Source: Arthrobacter sp. SW1 (GTDB lineage Bacteria; Actinomycetota; Actinomycetes; Actinomycetales; Micrococcaceae). From it: 64,000 nucleotides of DNA. The DNA lies in contig NZ_MJLT01000068.1 in NCBI RefSeq assembly GCF_001766675.1, forward strand, positions 1-64,000, in the 5' to 3' direction. The translations under genes were made by a program, and so were the position numbers. This document shows, piece after piece, positions 17,737 through 26,373 of this stretch (the first letter of the stretch is position 1; every line of letters begins with the position of its first letter). The notes beneath the pieces were generated by a model. The model had not been told where the DNA came from, made no database searches, and saw only the letters and a list, made by a program, of their open reading frames with translations.

Positions 17737-18927
17737 ATGGGAAGCGAAGACATGAAGATCGGCGTGGTGGGCTTCGGCCTGCGCGCGGGGCTGTGGCGCC
17801 ACGCGCACAAGCCGGGGCAGGGTTCGGAGGTGACAATCGTCTGCGACACCAGCGAACGCGGCCGGGCCGACGCCGCCGGGCGGATCCCCACCGCAAAGGT
17901 GACAGGTGACCTCCAGGAGCTGATCGACAGCGGCATCGACGCTGTCCTGGTGCTCACCCCGGACAGCCAGCACGCCGCCGTCGCGGTCCGCACGCTCAAG
18001 GCGGGCATTCCCACCTTCTGCGAAAAGCCGCTGGACATCACCATCGAGGCCGCCGATTCCATCCTGCAGGCCGCCTACGACAGCGGCACCCGGCTCTACG
18101 TGGGCCACAACATGCGCCACATGCCCGTGGTGGTGCAGATGCGCCAGCTGATCGAGCAAGGCACCATCGGCGAGGTCAAGGCCGTGTGGTGCCGGCACTT
18201 CGTGGGCCACGGCGGGGACTACTACTTCAAGGACTGGCATTCCGAGCAGAAGAACGTCACGTCCCTGCTGCTGCAAAAAGGCGCGCACGACATCGACGTC
18301 ATCCACTGGCTGGCGAACGGCTACACCAGGCGGGTGTCCGCCGTCGGGGACCTCGCCGTGTACGGCGCGGTGACGGACCGCAGCGACAACAGCGCCAAGC
18401 GCATGGGCGAGTGGTTCTCCCTGGACAACTGGCCGCCGGCCGAACAGCACGGGCTGGCCGAGCACATCGATGTCGAGGACATCTCCATGATGAACATGGT
18501 GCTGGACAATGGCGTGCTCGCGTCCTACCAGCAGTGCCACTTCACGCCGGACTACTGGCGGAACTACACCGTGATTGGTACCAAGGGCCGGATCGAGAAC
18601 TTCGGCGACGGCCCGGGGGAGCGGATCGGCGTCTGGACCACGCGCACCCTGGGTTACGCAGAACCGGAGGAGGTCATCACCATCCAGGACGGCGAGGGAG
18701 GTCACGGCGGCGCCGACCCGCGCCTGATCGCCGAGTTCCTGCGCTTCGCGGCCGACGGCGGACCCACCCAGACCTCGCCGGTCGCCGCCCGCCAGGCCGT
18801 CGCAGCCGGGGTGCTCGCCGCGGAATCGCTGCGGTCCGATGGCGGTGCCCGCGAGGTACCGGAGCTGCCTGCCGCACTGCTGGAGTACTTCGAGGACGGG
18901 CAGCCGGCGCGCGTGCCGAGCAGCTGA
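17737..18927 (+). CDS. Gfo/Idh/MocA-family oxidoreductase
   Basis: A 396-residue NAD(P)-dependent dehydrogenase. The Rossmann fold begins IGVVGFGLRAGLW, and the family motif EKPLDIT (about residues 94-100) holds the active-site lysine. The C-terminal alpha/beta domain contains the putative catalytic region LLQKGAHDIDVIHWL. Such enzymes oxidise or epimerise sugars or inositols. It follows the ABC importer and LacI gene, so it probably acts on the imported sugar or its derivative. AGAAGGA precedes the ATG at 17737; ATG at 17752 is possible. It ends 8 bp from the convergent LysR gene. Confidence 0.88.
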   Translation: MGSEDMKIGVVGFGLRAGLWRHAHKPGQGSEVTIVCDTSERGRADAAGRIPTAKVTGDLQELIDSGIDAVLVLTPDSQHAAVAVRTLKAGIPTFCEKPLDITIEAADSILQAAYDSGTRLYVGHNMRHMPVVVQMRQLIEQGTIGEVKAVWCRHFVGHGGDYYFKDWHSEQKNVTSLLLQKGAHDIDVIHWLANGYTRRVSAVGDLAVYGAVTDRSDNSAKRMGEWFSLDNWPPAEQHGLAEHIDVEDISMMNMVLDNGVLASYQQCHFTPDYWRNYTVIGTKGRIENFGDGPGERIGVWTTRTLGYAEPEEVITIQDGEGGHGGADPRLIAEFLRFAADGGPTQTSPVAARQAVAAGVLAAESLRSDGGAREVPELPAALLEYFEDGQPARVPSS

Positions 18928-18934
18928 GCCGTTG

Positions 18935-19867
18935 TCAGGCGGGGGTGGACACCAGCTTGTCCACGACCTCCCGCAGCAACCCGGCGACGTGCTGGACCGC
19001 CTGGCGCCGTGCGTTCTCGGGACGGATCAGCATGTCGATGCGGCGCCGGGTGGCAATGCCCTCAAGCGGCCTGAGCACCACGCCCTGCGAGAGTGCCGCC
19101 GCGGCGGCGGTGTGCCGGGGAAGCAGCCCGAGCACGCCGCTGCCGGCCACCACGGCGGCGACTGTGGCGTAATCGTTGACCCGGTGCGCGATGTGCGGCG
19201 CCCGGCTCGCCACCGCGGCGACGGCGGCCAGCACATCCGCGGGAGAGTAGCCCGGGCGGCTGGAGACCCAGCTTTCACCGGCGACGTCGGACGGCGTGAG
19301 TGAGTCCTTGACTGCCAGCGGGTGCGTGGCCGGGAGTGCGACGTCGAAAGGTTCTTCCGCGAGCGGCAGCACCAGGATCCGGTCCGCCGGCCAGTCCTCG
19401 CTGTGCGCCATGCGGTGGGCGAGCACGATGTCGTAGCGGGCGGTGAGCGCGGGAAAGCCCTGCTGCGGAACGTCCTCGTCGGCCAAGCGGAGACGGGGCA
19501 CACCGCCGTCGTCCGTTGTTTCGGAAGCGAGCCGCGCGGCAAGGCGGCCGAAAATCGCCTGCCCGGCGCTGTGGAAAGCACTGACGGACACGGTGCCGGC
19601 CGGATCGTCGTGGTAGCCGCCGATCGCCGCGTGCGCGTCGGCCATGGCGCGGATGACGGCGCCGCCGGCGTCCGCGAGCACTTGGCCCGCGTCGGTGAGG
19701 ACCAGGTTGCGGCCTTCCTTGCGGGTGAGGGGCACCCCGGCGCTGCGCTGGAGGAGCGTGAGCTGCTGCGAGACGGCGGAGGGCGTGACCATCATGGCTT
19801 CGGCAACGGCTTTGACGCTGCCCAGTTCGCCGAGTTCACGCAGCACTTGGAGCTGGCGGACATCCAT
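18935..19867 (-). CDS. LysR-family transcriptional regulator
   Basis: A 310-residue LysR-type regulator. The HTH is at about 2-60 (LQVLRELGELGSVKAVAEAMMVTPSAVSQQLTLLQRSAG), followed by a substrate-binding domain. No Shine-Dalgarno is visible. Instead TAGGAT lies exactly six nt before the ATG (plus coordinates 19874-19879), which fits a leaderless mRNA. No divergent partner gene is adjacent, so its target is unknown. Confidence 0.87.
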   Translation of the reverse strand: MDVRQLQVLRELGELGSVKAVAEAMMVTPSAVSQQLTLLQRSAGVPLTRKEGRNLVLTDAGQVLADAGGAVIRAMADAHAAIGGYHDDPAGTVSVSAFHSAGQAIFGRLAARLASETTDDGGVPRLRLADEDVPQQGFPALTARYDIVLAHRMAHSEDWPADRILVLPLAEEPFDVALPATHPLAVKDSLTPSDVAGESWVSSRPGYSPADVLAAVAAVASRAPHIAHRVNDYATVAAVVAGSGVLGLLPRHTAAAAALSQGVVLRPLEGIATRRRIDMLIRPENARRQAVQHVAGLLREVVDKLVSTPA

Positions 19868-19923
19868 AAGCCAATCCTAAAGCGTGCGCCCACTCGGTGA
19901 AGGGTTCGCTCAACCGTCAACGT

Positions 19924-19986
19924 GCGCGAGCGTACAGCTGCGGCCCCGAAATCAGCGATTCCGGGGCCGCAAGTGTACGTTCGCGC
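19924..19986. repeat. Palindromic intergenic element type B (full copy)
   Basis: Arms at 19924-19947 and 19963-19986 (24 bp, three mismatches) with core GCGCGANCGTACANNTGCGG and a 15-nt loop. It lies just downstream of the amidohydrolase gene, which ends at 20003 on the minus strand. A half copy is at 258-282. Confidence 0.75.
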
Positions 19987-20002
19987 TTAAGGAAGGGGGC
20001 GC

Positions 20003-21340
20003 TTAGAGCTCGTTGCGCACCACGACGCCCTGCGCGACGACGGCACGCACCTTTTCGAGGGCGCTTCCGTCGCTCAGCGGGTCGGCATCCACCACGACGG
20101 CGTCCGCGAAGCCGCCCGCCACGAGGCGGCCGGCGCGGCCTTCCCAGCCCAGCAGGCGGGCGGAATAGGTGGTGGCCGCGCGCATGGCTTCCAGCGGGGA
20201 AAGTCCGGCTTCGTTCAGGAGGCGGACTTCGACGCCCAGCGGGGTGACGTCGTTTCCGAAGGAGTCCGTGCCGGCAACGATCGTCACGCCCGCCTCGTGG
20301 GCGGCCTTGACGGCAGCCTTGTGGATGGGCGTGTACTCCTTGCCGCGGGCGGCGAGGACCGGGTTGCTGGAGCGGGCCATGCTGGAGATCGCGTCCATGG
20401 TGGGGGTGAAGTGGGTGCCGCGGCGGACCATCTCGGCGATGGTCTGCTCCGAGACGAACACACCGTGCTCGATGCTGGCGACGCCGGCGCGGACGGCGCC
20501 GTCAATGCCTTCGGCACTGTACGCATGGCAGAGAACGCCGGCGCCGCGGGCGGCCTTGACCACGGCGGAGAGCTGCTCGACGTCGTAGACCAGTTCGCGG
20601 GGATCCTGCTCCGGGAGCCCGGCGCGCGGATTGGCGCGGGTCTTGATGACTTCGGCGCCGCGGGCGAGGTTGACGCGGGTCAGGTAGGCCAGGTCCTGCG
20701 GATCGGTGATGCCGTTCTTGAGGGCGGCCAGGGGAGCGAGGTCCGGGTCGGCCAGGATCGAATCGCCCTGCTCGGGCGAGATGAACAGACCGGCCGGGCG
20801 GACGCGCGGGGAAGCACCCGGCACCCAGCCGGGCAGGGCGGCGAGGGCGACGTCCTGGTAGAAGCTGCTGGAACCGCTGCGGAAGGCGGTGACGCCGCCC
20901 TGCAGCAGGATCCGGGCGTCGGAAAGGGCGTTGGCGTGGACATGCGCATCCACCAGGCCCGGGGTGACCCAGCGGCCGGAGGCGTTCAGCACGGTGGCAC
21001 GGCCGGCGACGTCGGCCACGGCCTTCCGGGTGGCGTCGCGGGTACCGACGGCGGTGACCTTGCCGCCGTCGAGCACCAGGACGCCGTCTTCGATCGCGTC
21101 TCCGGTAAGCGGGTCCACGATGGTGCCACCCTCGATGATGACGGCGCCGGGGGTGGCGGGGCGGCCGTGGTAGTTCGGTCCGGCGGGTGGTTCGGCGGCC
21201 TGGGCCGCGGGTGCCGAGCCGAGTTGGGCGGCGATGCCGGCCGCGGAAATACCGGCCAGTGCGGCCGCGCTGGCGAGGACTCCGCGGCGCGAGGGGGCAG
21301 CGGACGGGACAGCTGCACTGCTGTGGTCATGCAAGCACAT
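20003..21340 (-). CDS. Secreted metal-dependent amidohydrolase (prolidase/imidazolonepropionase-like)
   Basis: A 445-residue amidohydrolase-superfamily enzyme with a signal sequence (SRRGVLASAAALAG, cleavage near AAQAAEP), so it acts outside the cytoplasm and may use the Tat route. Metal ligands are visible: HxH in VDAHVHAN, a probable carboxylated lysine in AEVIKTRA, histidines in LCHAYS and IEHGVF, and the aspartate in VAGTDSFG. The fold resembles prolidase-like dipeptidases, but the substrate is unknown. AAGGAGTAACC precedes the ATG at 21340, which fixes the start. A promoter with an embedded palindrome lies at 21400-21429. Confidence 0.82.
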   Translation of the reverse strand: MCLHDHSSAAVPSAAPSRRGVLASAAALAGISAAGIAAQLGSAPAAQAAEPPAGPNYHGRPATPGAVIIEGGTIVDPLTGDAIEDGVLVLDGGKVTAVGTRDATRKAVADVAGRATVLNASGRWVTPGLVDAHVHANALSDARILLQGGVTAFRSGSSSFYQDVALAALPGWVPGASPRVRPAGLFISPEQGDSILADPDLAPLAALKNGITDPQDLAYLTRVNLARGAEVIKTRANPRAGLPEQDPRELVYDVEQLSAVVKAARGAGVLCHAYSAEGIDGAVRAGVASIEHGVFVSEQTIAEMVRRGTHFTPTMDAISSMARSSNPVLAARGKEYTPIHKAAVKAAHEAGVTIVAGTDSFGNDVTPLGVEVRLLNEAGLSPLEAMRAATTYSARLLGWEGRAGRLVAGGFADAVVVDADPLSDGSALEKVRAVVAQGVVVRNEL

Positions 21341-21399
21341 GGTTACTCCTTGGGGAAGGCGCCGCCCTTGGGACAACAGGCGACGCCGGTGTACCCACC

Positions 21400-21429
21400 A
21401 CCATATTTGGTATACCAAAGCGGATTCAA
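21400..21429 (-). promoter_or_regulatory. Promoter with GntR-like operator in the spacer
   Basis: On the minus strand, TTGAAT (21429-21424), an 18-bp spacer and TATGGT (21405-21400) form a promoter for the amidohydrolase gene. The spacer holds the perfect palindrome TTTGGTATACCAAA (21406-21419). The TGGTNNACCA half-sites resemble FadR/GntR-family operators. No GntR gene is in the window. Confidence 0.65.
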
Positions 21430-21542
21430 GCCTTTCCGGCGGGATGACGCGACGTTGTGGTCCCCCAGGGCTAATGGTGTAGCAATTCCTAAACTATTGA
21501 GTGAGATACTTGAGCTTGTTCTAAGTCATTGCAGGGCTTGTA

Positions 21543-22598
21543 ATGGGAACCATGAAGGCTCTCTACAAGTCCGGCCCGCACGCCGGCTTCGAACTCGTCG
21601 ACCGGCCCGAGCCCGAGGCCGGCCCGGGCGACGTCAAGATCCGCGTGATGACCACCGGCATCTGCGGCACCGACCTGCACATCCAGTCCTGGGACGCCTG
21701 GGCGCAAAGCATCATCGAAACCCCGCTCATCGCCGGCCACGAGTTCTACGGCGAGGTCGTGGCCGTCGGCGAAGACGTCCGCGACGTCAAGGTCGGGGAC
21801 AGGGTGTCGGGCGAAGGCCACGTGGTCTGCGGCATTTGCCGCAACTGCCGCGCGGGCCGCCGCCAGATGTGCATCCACACCGTATCCGTCGGCGTCCAGC
21901 GCGACGGCGCGTTTGCCGAATACGTCGTCATCCCGGAAACCAACGTCTGGGTGCACCACGATCCTTCCGTCACTCCGGAACTCGGCGCCATATTCGACCC
22001 CTTCGGCAACGCCGTGCACACCGCCCTCAGCTTCCCGCTCGTGGGCGAAGACGTGCTCATCACCGGCGCCGGACCGATCGGCCTCATGGCGATCGCCGTC
22101 GCCCGCCATGCCGGCGCCCGCAAGATCGCCATCACCGACGTTTCCGCATCCCGGCTGGAACTGGCACGGACCATGGGAGTGGACCTCGCCGTCGACGTTT
22201 CCAAGATGCGCATCAGCGAGGCCCAGAAGGAACTGGGCATGCGCGAAGGCTTCGATATCGGCCTGGAAATGTCGGGACATCCCACGGCCCTGCCTGAGAT
22301 GATCGACAACATGAACCACGGCGGACGCATTGCCATGCTCGGCCTGCCCAGCCAGTCGATCGACATCGACTGGGGCAAGGTGGTCACCCACATGCTTACC
22401 CTCAAGGGCATCTACGGACGCGAGATGTTCGAAACCTGGTATGCCATGAGCGCCATGCTGTCCTCCAACCCCGCACTGCACCGCAACATCTCCGCCGTCG
22501 TCACGGACAAGCTGTCCGCCACGGACTGGGAGAAGGGCTTCGAGATCGCCCGCGGCGGAACCGGCGGCAAGGTCGTCCTCGACTGGACCGAAATCTAA
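21543..22598 (+). CDS. tdh: L-threonine 3-dehydrogenase
   Basis: A 351-residue zinc alcohol-dehydrogenase-family enzyme that oxidises threonine to 2-amino-3-ketobutyrate with NAD+. Diagnostic stretches are [17 protein letters not shown] (catalytic Cys), AGHEFYGEV, four zinc-binding cysteines in [15 protein letters not shown], and GAGPIGLMA in the NAD-binding fold. It is followed 10 bp later by kbl, the next enzyme. ATG at 21543 or 21552 (giving the usual MKALYK start) are both possible. Confidence 0.95.
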   Translation: MGTMKALYKSGPHAGFELVDRPEPEAGPGDVKIRVMTTGICGTDLHIQSWDAWAQSIIETPLIAGHEFYGEVVAVGEDVRDVKVGDRVSGEGHVVCGICRNCRAGRRQMCIHTVSVGVQRDGAFAEYVVIPETNVWVHHDPSVTPELGAIFDPFGNAVHTALSFPLVGEDVLITGAGPIGLMAIAVARHAGARKIAITDVSASRLELARTMGVDLAVDVSKMRISEAQKELGMREGFDIGLEMSGHPTALPEMIDNMNHGGRIAMLGLPSQSIDIDWGKVVTHMLTLKGIYGREMFETWYAMSAMLSSNPALHRNISAVVTDKLSATDWEKGFEIARGGTGGKVVLDWTEI

Positions 22599-22607
22599 GG
22601 AGATCCC

Positions 22608-23828
22608 TTGTACACCTCGATCAAAGACCAGCTGCAGGGCGAACTGGACGAGATCCGCAGCGCCGGACTCTTCAAGAGCGAACGCCACATCGATTCCCCG
22701 CAGGCCAGCCACATCGCCGCCGGCCCCCTCGGTGAGCCGTCCCGGCAGGTGCTGAACTTCTGCGCCAACAACTACCTCGGCCTGGCAGACCACCCGGACA
22801 TCATCGCCGCCGCCAAGTCCGCCATGGACGAGCGCGGCTTCGGCATGGCCTCCGTGCGCTTCATCTGCGGCACCCAGGACCTCCACCTGGAACTGGAGAA
22901 GAAGGTCTCGGAATTCCTTGGCACCGAGGACACCATCCTGTTCTCCAGCTGCTTCGACGCCAATGGCGGCGTGTTCGAATCGCTCTTCGGCCCCGAAGAC
23001 GTCATCATCTCGGACTCGCTCAACCACGCCTCGATCATCGACGGCATCCGCCTGAGCAAGGCCAAGCGCTTCCGCTACGCCAACCAGGACATGGCGGACC
23101 TCGAAGCCAAGCTCCTTGAGGCCGCAGGCTCCCGGCGCAAGATCATCGTCACGGACGGTGTGTTCTCGATGGACGGCTACCTCGCCCCGCTCGCGGCCAT
23201 CTGCGATCTCGCCGAAAAGCACGACGCCTTGGTGATGGTGGACGACTCCCACGCCGTCGGCTTCATGGGTGCCACGGGCGCGGGCACTCCCGAACACGCC
23301 GGCGTCAGTGACCGCGTGGACATCTACACCGGTACCTTCGGCAAGGCCCTGGGCGGCGCGTCAGGCGGTTACGTCTCCGGCCGCGCCGAAATCGTGGCGA
23401 TGCTCCGCCAGAAGGCCCGCCCGTACCTGTTCTCCAACTCGCTGGCCCCGGCCATCGTGGCCGCCACGCTCAAGGCCCTTGAGCTGGTCCAGGGCTCCGG
23501 TGAACTCCGCACCAAGCTCTTCGACAACGCCGCGCTGTTCCGCCGCCGGATGAGCGAGGAAGGCTTCGAATTGCTCGACGGCGAACACGCCATTGTGCCG
23601 GTCATGTTCGGGGACGCCGTGGCCGCCGCGAAGGTGGCCGCCGAGATGCTCGAACACGGCGTGTTCGTCACAGCGTTCAGCTACCCGGTGGTCCCGAAGG
23701 GCGCTGCCCGCATCCGCGTACAGCTCTCCGCGGCCCACAGTCCCGAGGACGTGGAGGCCTGCGTGCAGGCGTTCGTGAAAAGCCGGGACGCCGTGAACTC
23801 GTCCGCGGGCCAGGCTGCCGGACTCTGA
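22608..23828 (+). CDS. kbl: 2-amino-3-ketobutyrate CoA ligase (glycine C-acetyltransferase)
   Basis: A 406-residue PLP enzyme of the alpha-oxoamine synthase family. It cleaves 2-amino-3-ketobutyrate with CoA to glycine and acetyl-CoA. Visible motifs are [38 protein letters not shown] and the PLP-lysine region [14 protein letters not shown]. The TTG start at 22608 is supported by AAGGAG six nt upstream. It forms a two-gene threonine-degradation operon with tdh. Confidence 0.95.
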   Translation: MYTSIKDQLQGELDEIRSAGLFKSERHIDSPQASHIAAGPLGEPSRQVLNFCANNYLGLADHPDIIAAAKSAMDERGFGMASVRFICGTQDLHLELEKKVSEFLGTEDTILFSSCFDANGGVFESLFGPEDVIISDSLNHASIIDGIRLSKAKRFRYANQDMADLEAKLLEAAGSRRKIIVTDGVFSMDGYLAPLAAICDLAEKHDALVMVDDSHAVGFMGATGAGTPEHAGVSDRVDIYTGTFGKALGGASGGYVSGRAEIVAMLRQKARPYLFSNSLAPAIVAATLKALELVQGSGELRTKLFDNAALFRRRMSEEGFELLDGEHAIVPVMFGDAVAAAKVAAEMLEHGVFVTAFSYPVVPKGAARIRVQLSAAHSPEDVEACVQAFVKSRDAVNSSAGQAAGL

Positions 23829-23835
23829 CACGGCC

Positions 23836-25197
23836 ATGATCCTCACACTGCTGGGCGGTGGCGGGTTCCGGGTTCCGCTGGTCTATTCAGCCCTGCTGAA
23901 GGACCGGCGGCCCGGGCGCGTCACCGAACTGCGGTTGTGGGACCACGACGCCGGACGGCTGGCCGTGGTCGCGAGCGTCCTGGAGGAGCAGGCATCCGGC
24001 ATGCCGGACGCGCCGCGGGTGCGGCTGTTCACCGGGCTGGCCGAGGCACTGCCGGGCAGCGACTTCATCTTCTCGGCGATCCGGGTGGGCGGCATGGCCG
24101 GCCGGGCCGCCGACGAGCGGATCGCCCTGGAGCACGGCGTCATCGGCCAGGAAACCGTGGGCGCGGGCGGCATCTCCTACGCGCTGCGGACCATCCCTGT
24201 GGCGGTGCGGATCGCCGGAGCCGTGCGCAAGCACGCGCCCGAGGCCTGGTTCATCAACTTCACCAACCCCGCCGGGGTCATCACGGAGGTTCTGAACACC
24301 TTGCTCCAGGGCAAGGTGGTAGGCATCTGCGACTCCCCGGCAGGGCTGGCCCGGCGGGCGCTCGGCGCGGCGGGATTCCCGGGCCTGGACATCTACGCAG
24401 GCAACGTCGGAATCGACTACATCGGCCTCAACCATCTGGGCTGGCTGCGCGGTCTGACGGTGGACGGCGCGGACGTCCTGCCGGAGCTCCTGGCGGATGC
24501 GGCCGCCGTCGAATCCTTCGAGGAAGGCAAACTGTTCGGCGCGGCCTGGCTGCAAGCCCTCGGGGCGGTGCCCAATGAGTACCTGCACTACTACTACTTC
24601 CGCCGCGAGAACCTGCTGGCCGAACAGGAAGCCGCCGCCAGCCGCGGGGCCTATCTCGAACGGCAGCAGGCGGCGTTCTACGCCGCGGGCACCTCTGAAA
24701 GGGAATCGGCGCTACAGCGCTGGGAACGGGTCCGGATGGACCGCGAGCAGACGTACATGGCGGAAAACCGCGACGCCGTCGGGACCTTTGAGCGCGACGC
24801 CGAGGACCTGCAGGGCGGCGGCTATGAAGGGGTCGCCCTGTCAATCATGCGTGCCCTCAGCGGCGCTGAAGGCAGCGAAGCGCGGCTGATCCTGAACATG
24901 CCCAACGCGGGCACCCTGCCCGGCCTGGACCACGACGCCGTCATCGAAGCCCCTTGCCTGCTGGGCCCGGACGGAATCCGGTTGCTTCCCGCGGCGCCGC
25001 TTCCGGACTACGCCGCGGGCCTCGTCACCACCGTGAAGGCCGTGGAGCGGGCCACCATCGAAGCCGCGCTGGGCGGTTCCCGCAACGCCGCTTACCGTGC
25101 CTTCGCCATGCACCCGCTGGTGGATTCCGTCCGGGTGGCCCACGCTTTGTTGGACGGCTACATGGCGCACTTCCCGGAACTGGCCTACCTGCGCTGA
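23836..25197 (+). CDS. Glycoside hydrolase family 4 (phospho-glycosidase-like)
   Basis: A 453-residue NAD+- and metal-dependent GH4 enzyme. The nucleotide fold begins ILTLLGGGGFRVPL. NFTNPAGV (about 141-148), C165 in GICDSPAG, and H200 in GLNHLGW are the metal and substrate residues. Y249 in NEYLHYYY is in the place of the catalytic tyrosine. The tetrad after the cysteine is CDSP, not the CN(V/I)P of 6-phospho-beta-glucosidases. It is closer to the CDMP known from 6-phospho-alpha-glucosidases, so specificity is uncertain. No PTS gene is nearby to supply a phosphorylated sugar. It starts 7 bp after kbl. Confidence 0.85.
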   Translation: MILTLLGGGGFRVPLVYSALLKDRRPGRVTELRLWDHDAGRLAVVASVLEEQASGMPDAPRVRLFTGLAEALPGSDFIFSAIRVGGMAGRAADERIALEHGVIGQETVGAGGISYALRTIPVAVRIAGAVRKHAPEAWFINFTNPAGVITEVLNTLLQGKVVGICDSPAGLARRALGAAGFPGLDIYAGNVGIDYIGLNHLGWLRGLTVDGADVLPELLADAAAVESFEEGKLFGAAWLQALGAVPNEYLHYYYFRRENLLAEQEAAASRGAYLERQQAAFYAAGTSERESALQRWERVRMDREQTYMAENRDAVGTFERDAEDLQGGGYEGVALSIMRALSGAEGSEARLILNMPNAGTLPGLDHDAVIEAPCLLGPDGIRLLPAAPLPDYAAGLVTTVKAVERATIEAALGGSRNAAYRAFAMHPLVDSVRVAHALLDGYMAHFPELAYLR

Positions 25198-25204
25198 ACT
25201 ACCG

Positions 25205-25240
25205 GCGCTGGCATCTACCTGCGCTGGCATCTACCTGCGT
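25205..25240. repeat. 16-bp tandem duplication just after the GH4 stop codon
   Basis: GCGCTGGCATCTACCT occurs at 25205-25220 and again at 25221-25236, plus the first bases of a third copy. The last codons of the GH4 gene (CTACCTGCGCTGA) resemble the same unit, so this looks like local replication slippage around a gene end. Confidence 0.8.
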
Positions 25241-25267
25241 CAGGCGCCGGGCTGGCAAGATGGCCTG

Positions 25268-26362
25268 ATGGCTTCGAATTACGATGTGGTGATTGTCGGC
25301 GGCGGTGTCGCCGGGCTGTCCCTGGCGTCCGCGCTCGCGGGCAAATGCTCCGTGGCGCTCGTGGAAGCGGAACAGACCCTCGCCTACCACACCTCTTCCC
25401 GTTCGGCGCGCCAGCTGATCCCCAGCTATGGGCCCGCCGTCGTGCAGGAACTCACCGTCCGCACGCTGGAACTGATCGCAGAGCGCGACGCCGGACGGGA
25501 CGTTCCGGTCCTGACGCCCCGGCCCTTCATGATGGTGGGGGACGAAACAGAGCTGAAGGCCGAGGCCAGCGGGCACATGCGCCCCATCACGCACGCCGAG
25601 GCGCTGGAGCTCTGCCCCGTCCTCCGGCCTGAGGGCTTCACCCACGCCGGCCTGGACACCGGCTCCTTCGCCTGCAACGCCCCGGTCCTGCTGGAAGACC
25701 ACCGCAGCCGCGCGGAAGCCGCCGGGGCCGACATCATTACCGGCGCCCGGGTCCACTCCGCCCAGCGCATCGGCTCCGCCTGGCAACTCGGCGCGGGAAC
25801 CGAAGGGCTCGCCGCCGCCGTCGTGGTCAATGCCGCCGGTGCGTGGGCCGACGAACTGGCCGTCCTCAGCGGCGTGGAGAAAATCGGGCTGCAGCCCTAC
25901 CGGCGCACCGCCGCCGTCGTGAACGTGGACCATCCGCTGCCGCCCGGCACGCCGATGGTCGCTGAAGCGGCGCACCGTTGGTACTTCCGTGCCGAGGGCG
26001 GCCAGGTGCTCGTTTCGCCCGCCGAAACAGTGCCGAGCGGGCCCGAGGACGCCAAGCCCCGGCCAGGTGACATCGAAGCGGTCGTGGAGCAGCTGAATTC
26101 GCTGACCACCCTTGGCATCCGATCGGTGGACCGGGCCTGGACGGGGCTCCGCACCGAGGCGGCCGACGGCGTGCCGGTGGTGGGCTTCGACGCCGAGGCC
26201 CCCGGCTTCTTCTGGCTCGCCGGCCAAGGCGGCTACGGCTTCCAGACCTCGTCCGCGATCGCCGAGTTGGCGGCCGCGGCAATCCTGGATTCCTCCGGCA
26301 GTAGTCCGGTATCCCGGACACCGTCGGAGTTGGCGGCCACCCGCTGGTCCGTCCGCCGATGA
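25268..26362 (+). CDS. FAD-dependent oxidoreductase (DAO/glycine-oxidase-like)
   Basis: A 364-residue flavoprotein of the D-amino-acid-oxidase family. The FAD dinucleotide fold starts YDVVIVGGGVAGLSLASALAG. C-terminal family motifs are RAWTGLRTEAADGVPVVG and the second FAD contact WLAGQGGYGFQTS. Members oxidise glycine, sarcosine, D-amino acids or 2-hydroxy acids; substrate here is unknown. The ATG has no Shine-Dalgarno, but CAAGAT lies exactly six nt upstream (25256-25261), which suggests a leaderless mRNA. hutI follows 11 bp later. Confidence 0.82.
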   Translation: MASNYDVVIVGGGVAGLSLASALAGKCSVALVEAEQTLAYHTSSRSARQLIPSYGPAVVQELTVRTLELIAERDAGRDVPVLTPRPFMMVGDETELKAEASGHMRPITHAEALELCPVLRPEGFTHAGLDTGSFACNAPVLLEDHRSRAEAAGADIITGARVHSAQRIGSAWQLGAGTEGLAAAVVVNAAGAWADELAVLSGVEKIGLQPYRRTAAVVNVDHPLPPGTPMVAEAAHRWYFRAEGGQVLVSPAETVPSGPEDAKPRPGDIEAVVEQLNSLTTLGIRSVDRAWTGLRTEAADGVPVVGFDAEAPGFFWLAGQGGYGFQTSSAIAELAAAAILDSSGSSPVSRTPSELAATRWSVRR

Positions 26363-26373
26363 ACAATTGATCC

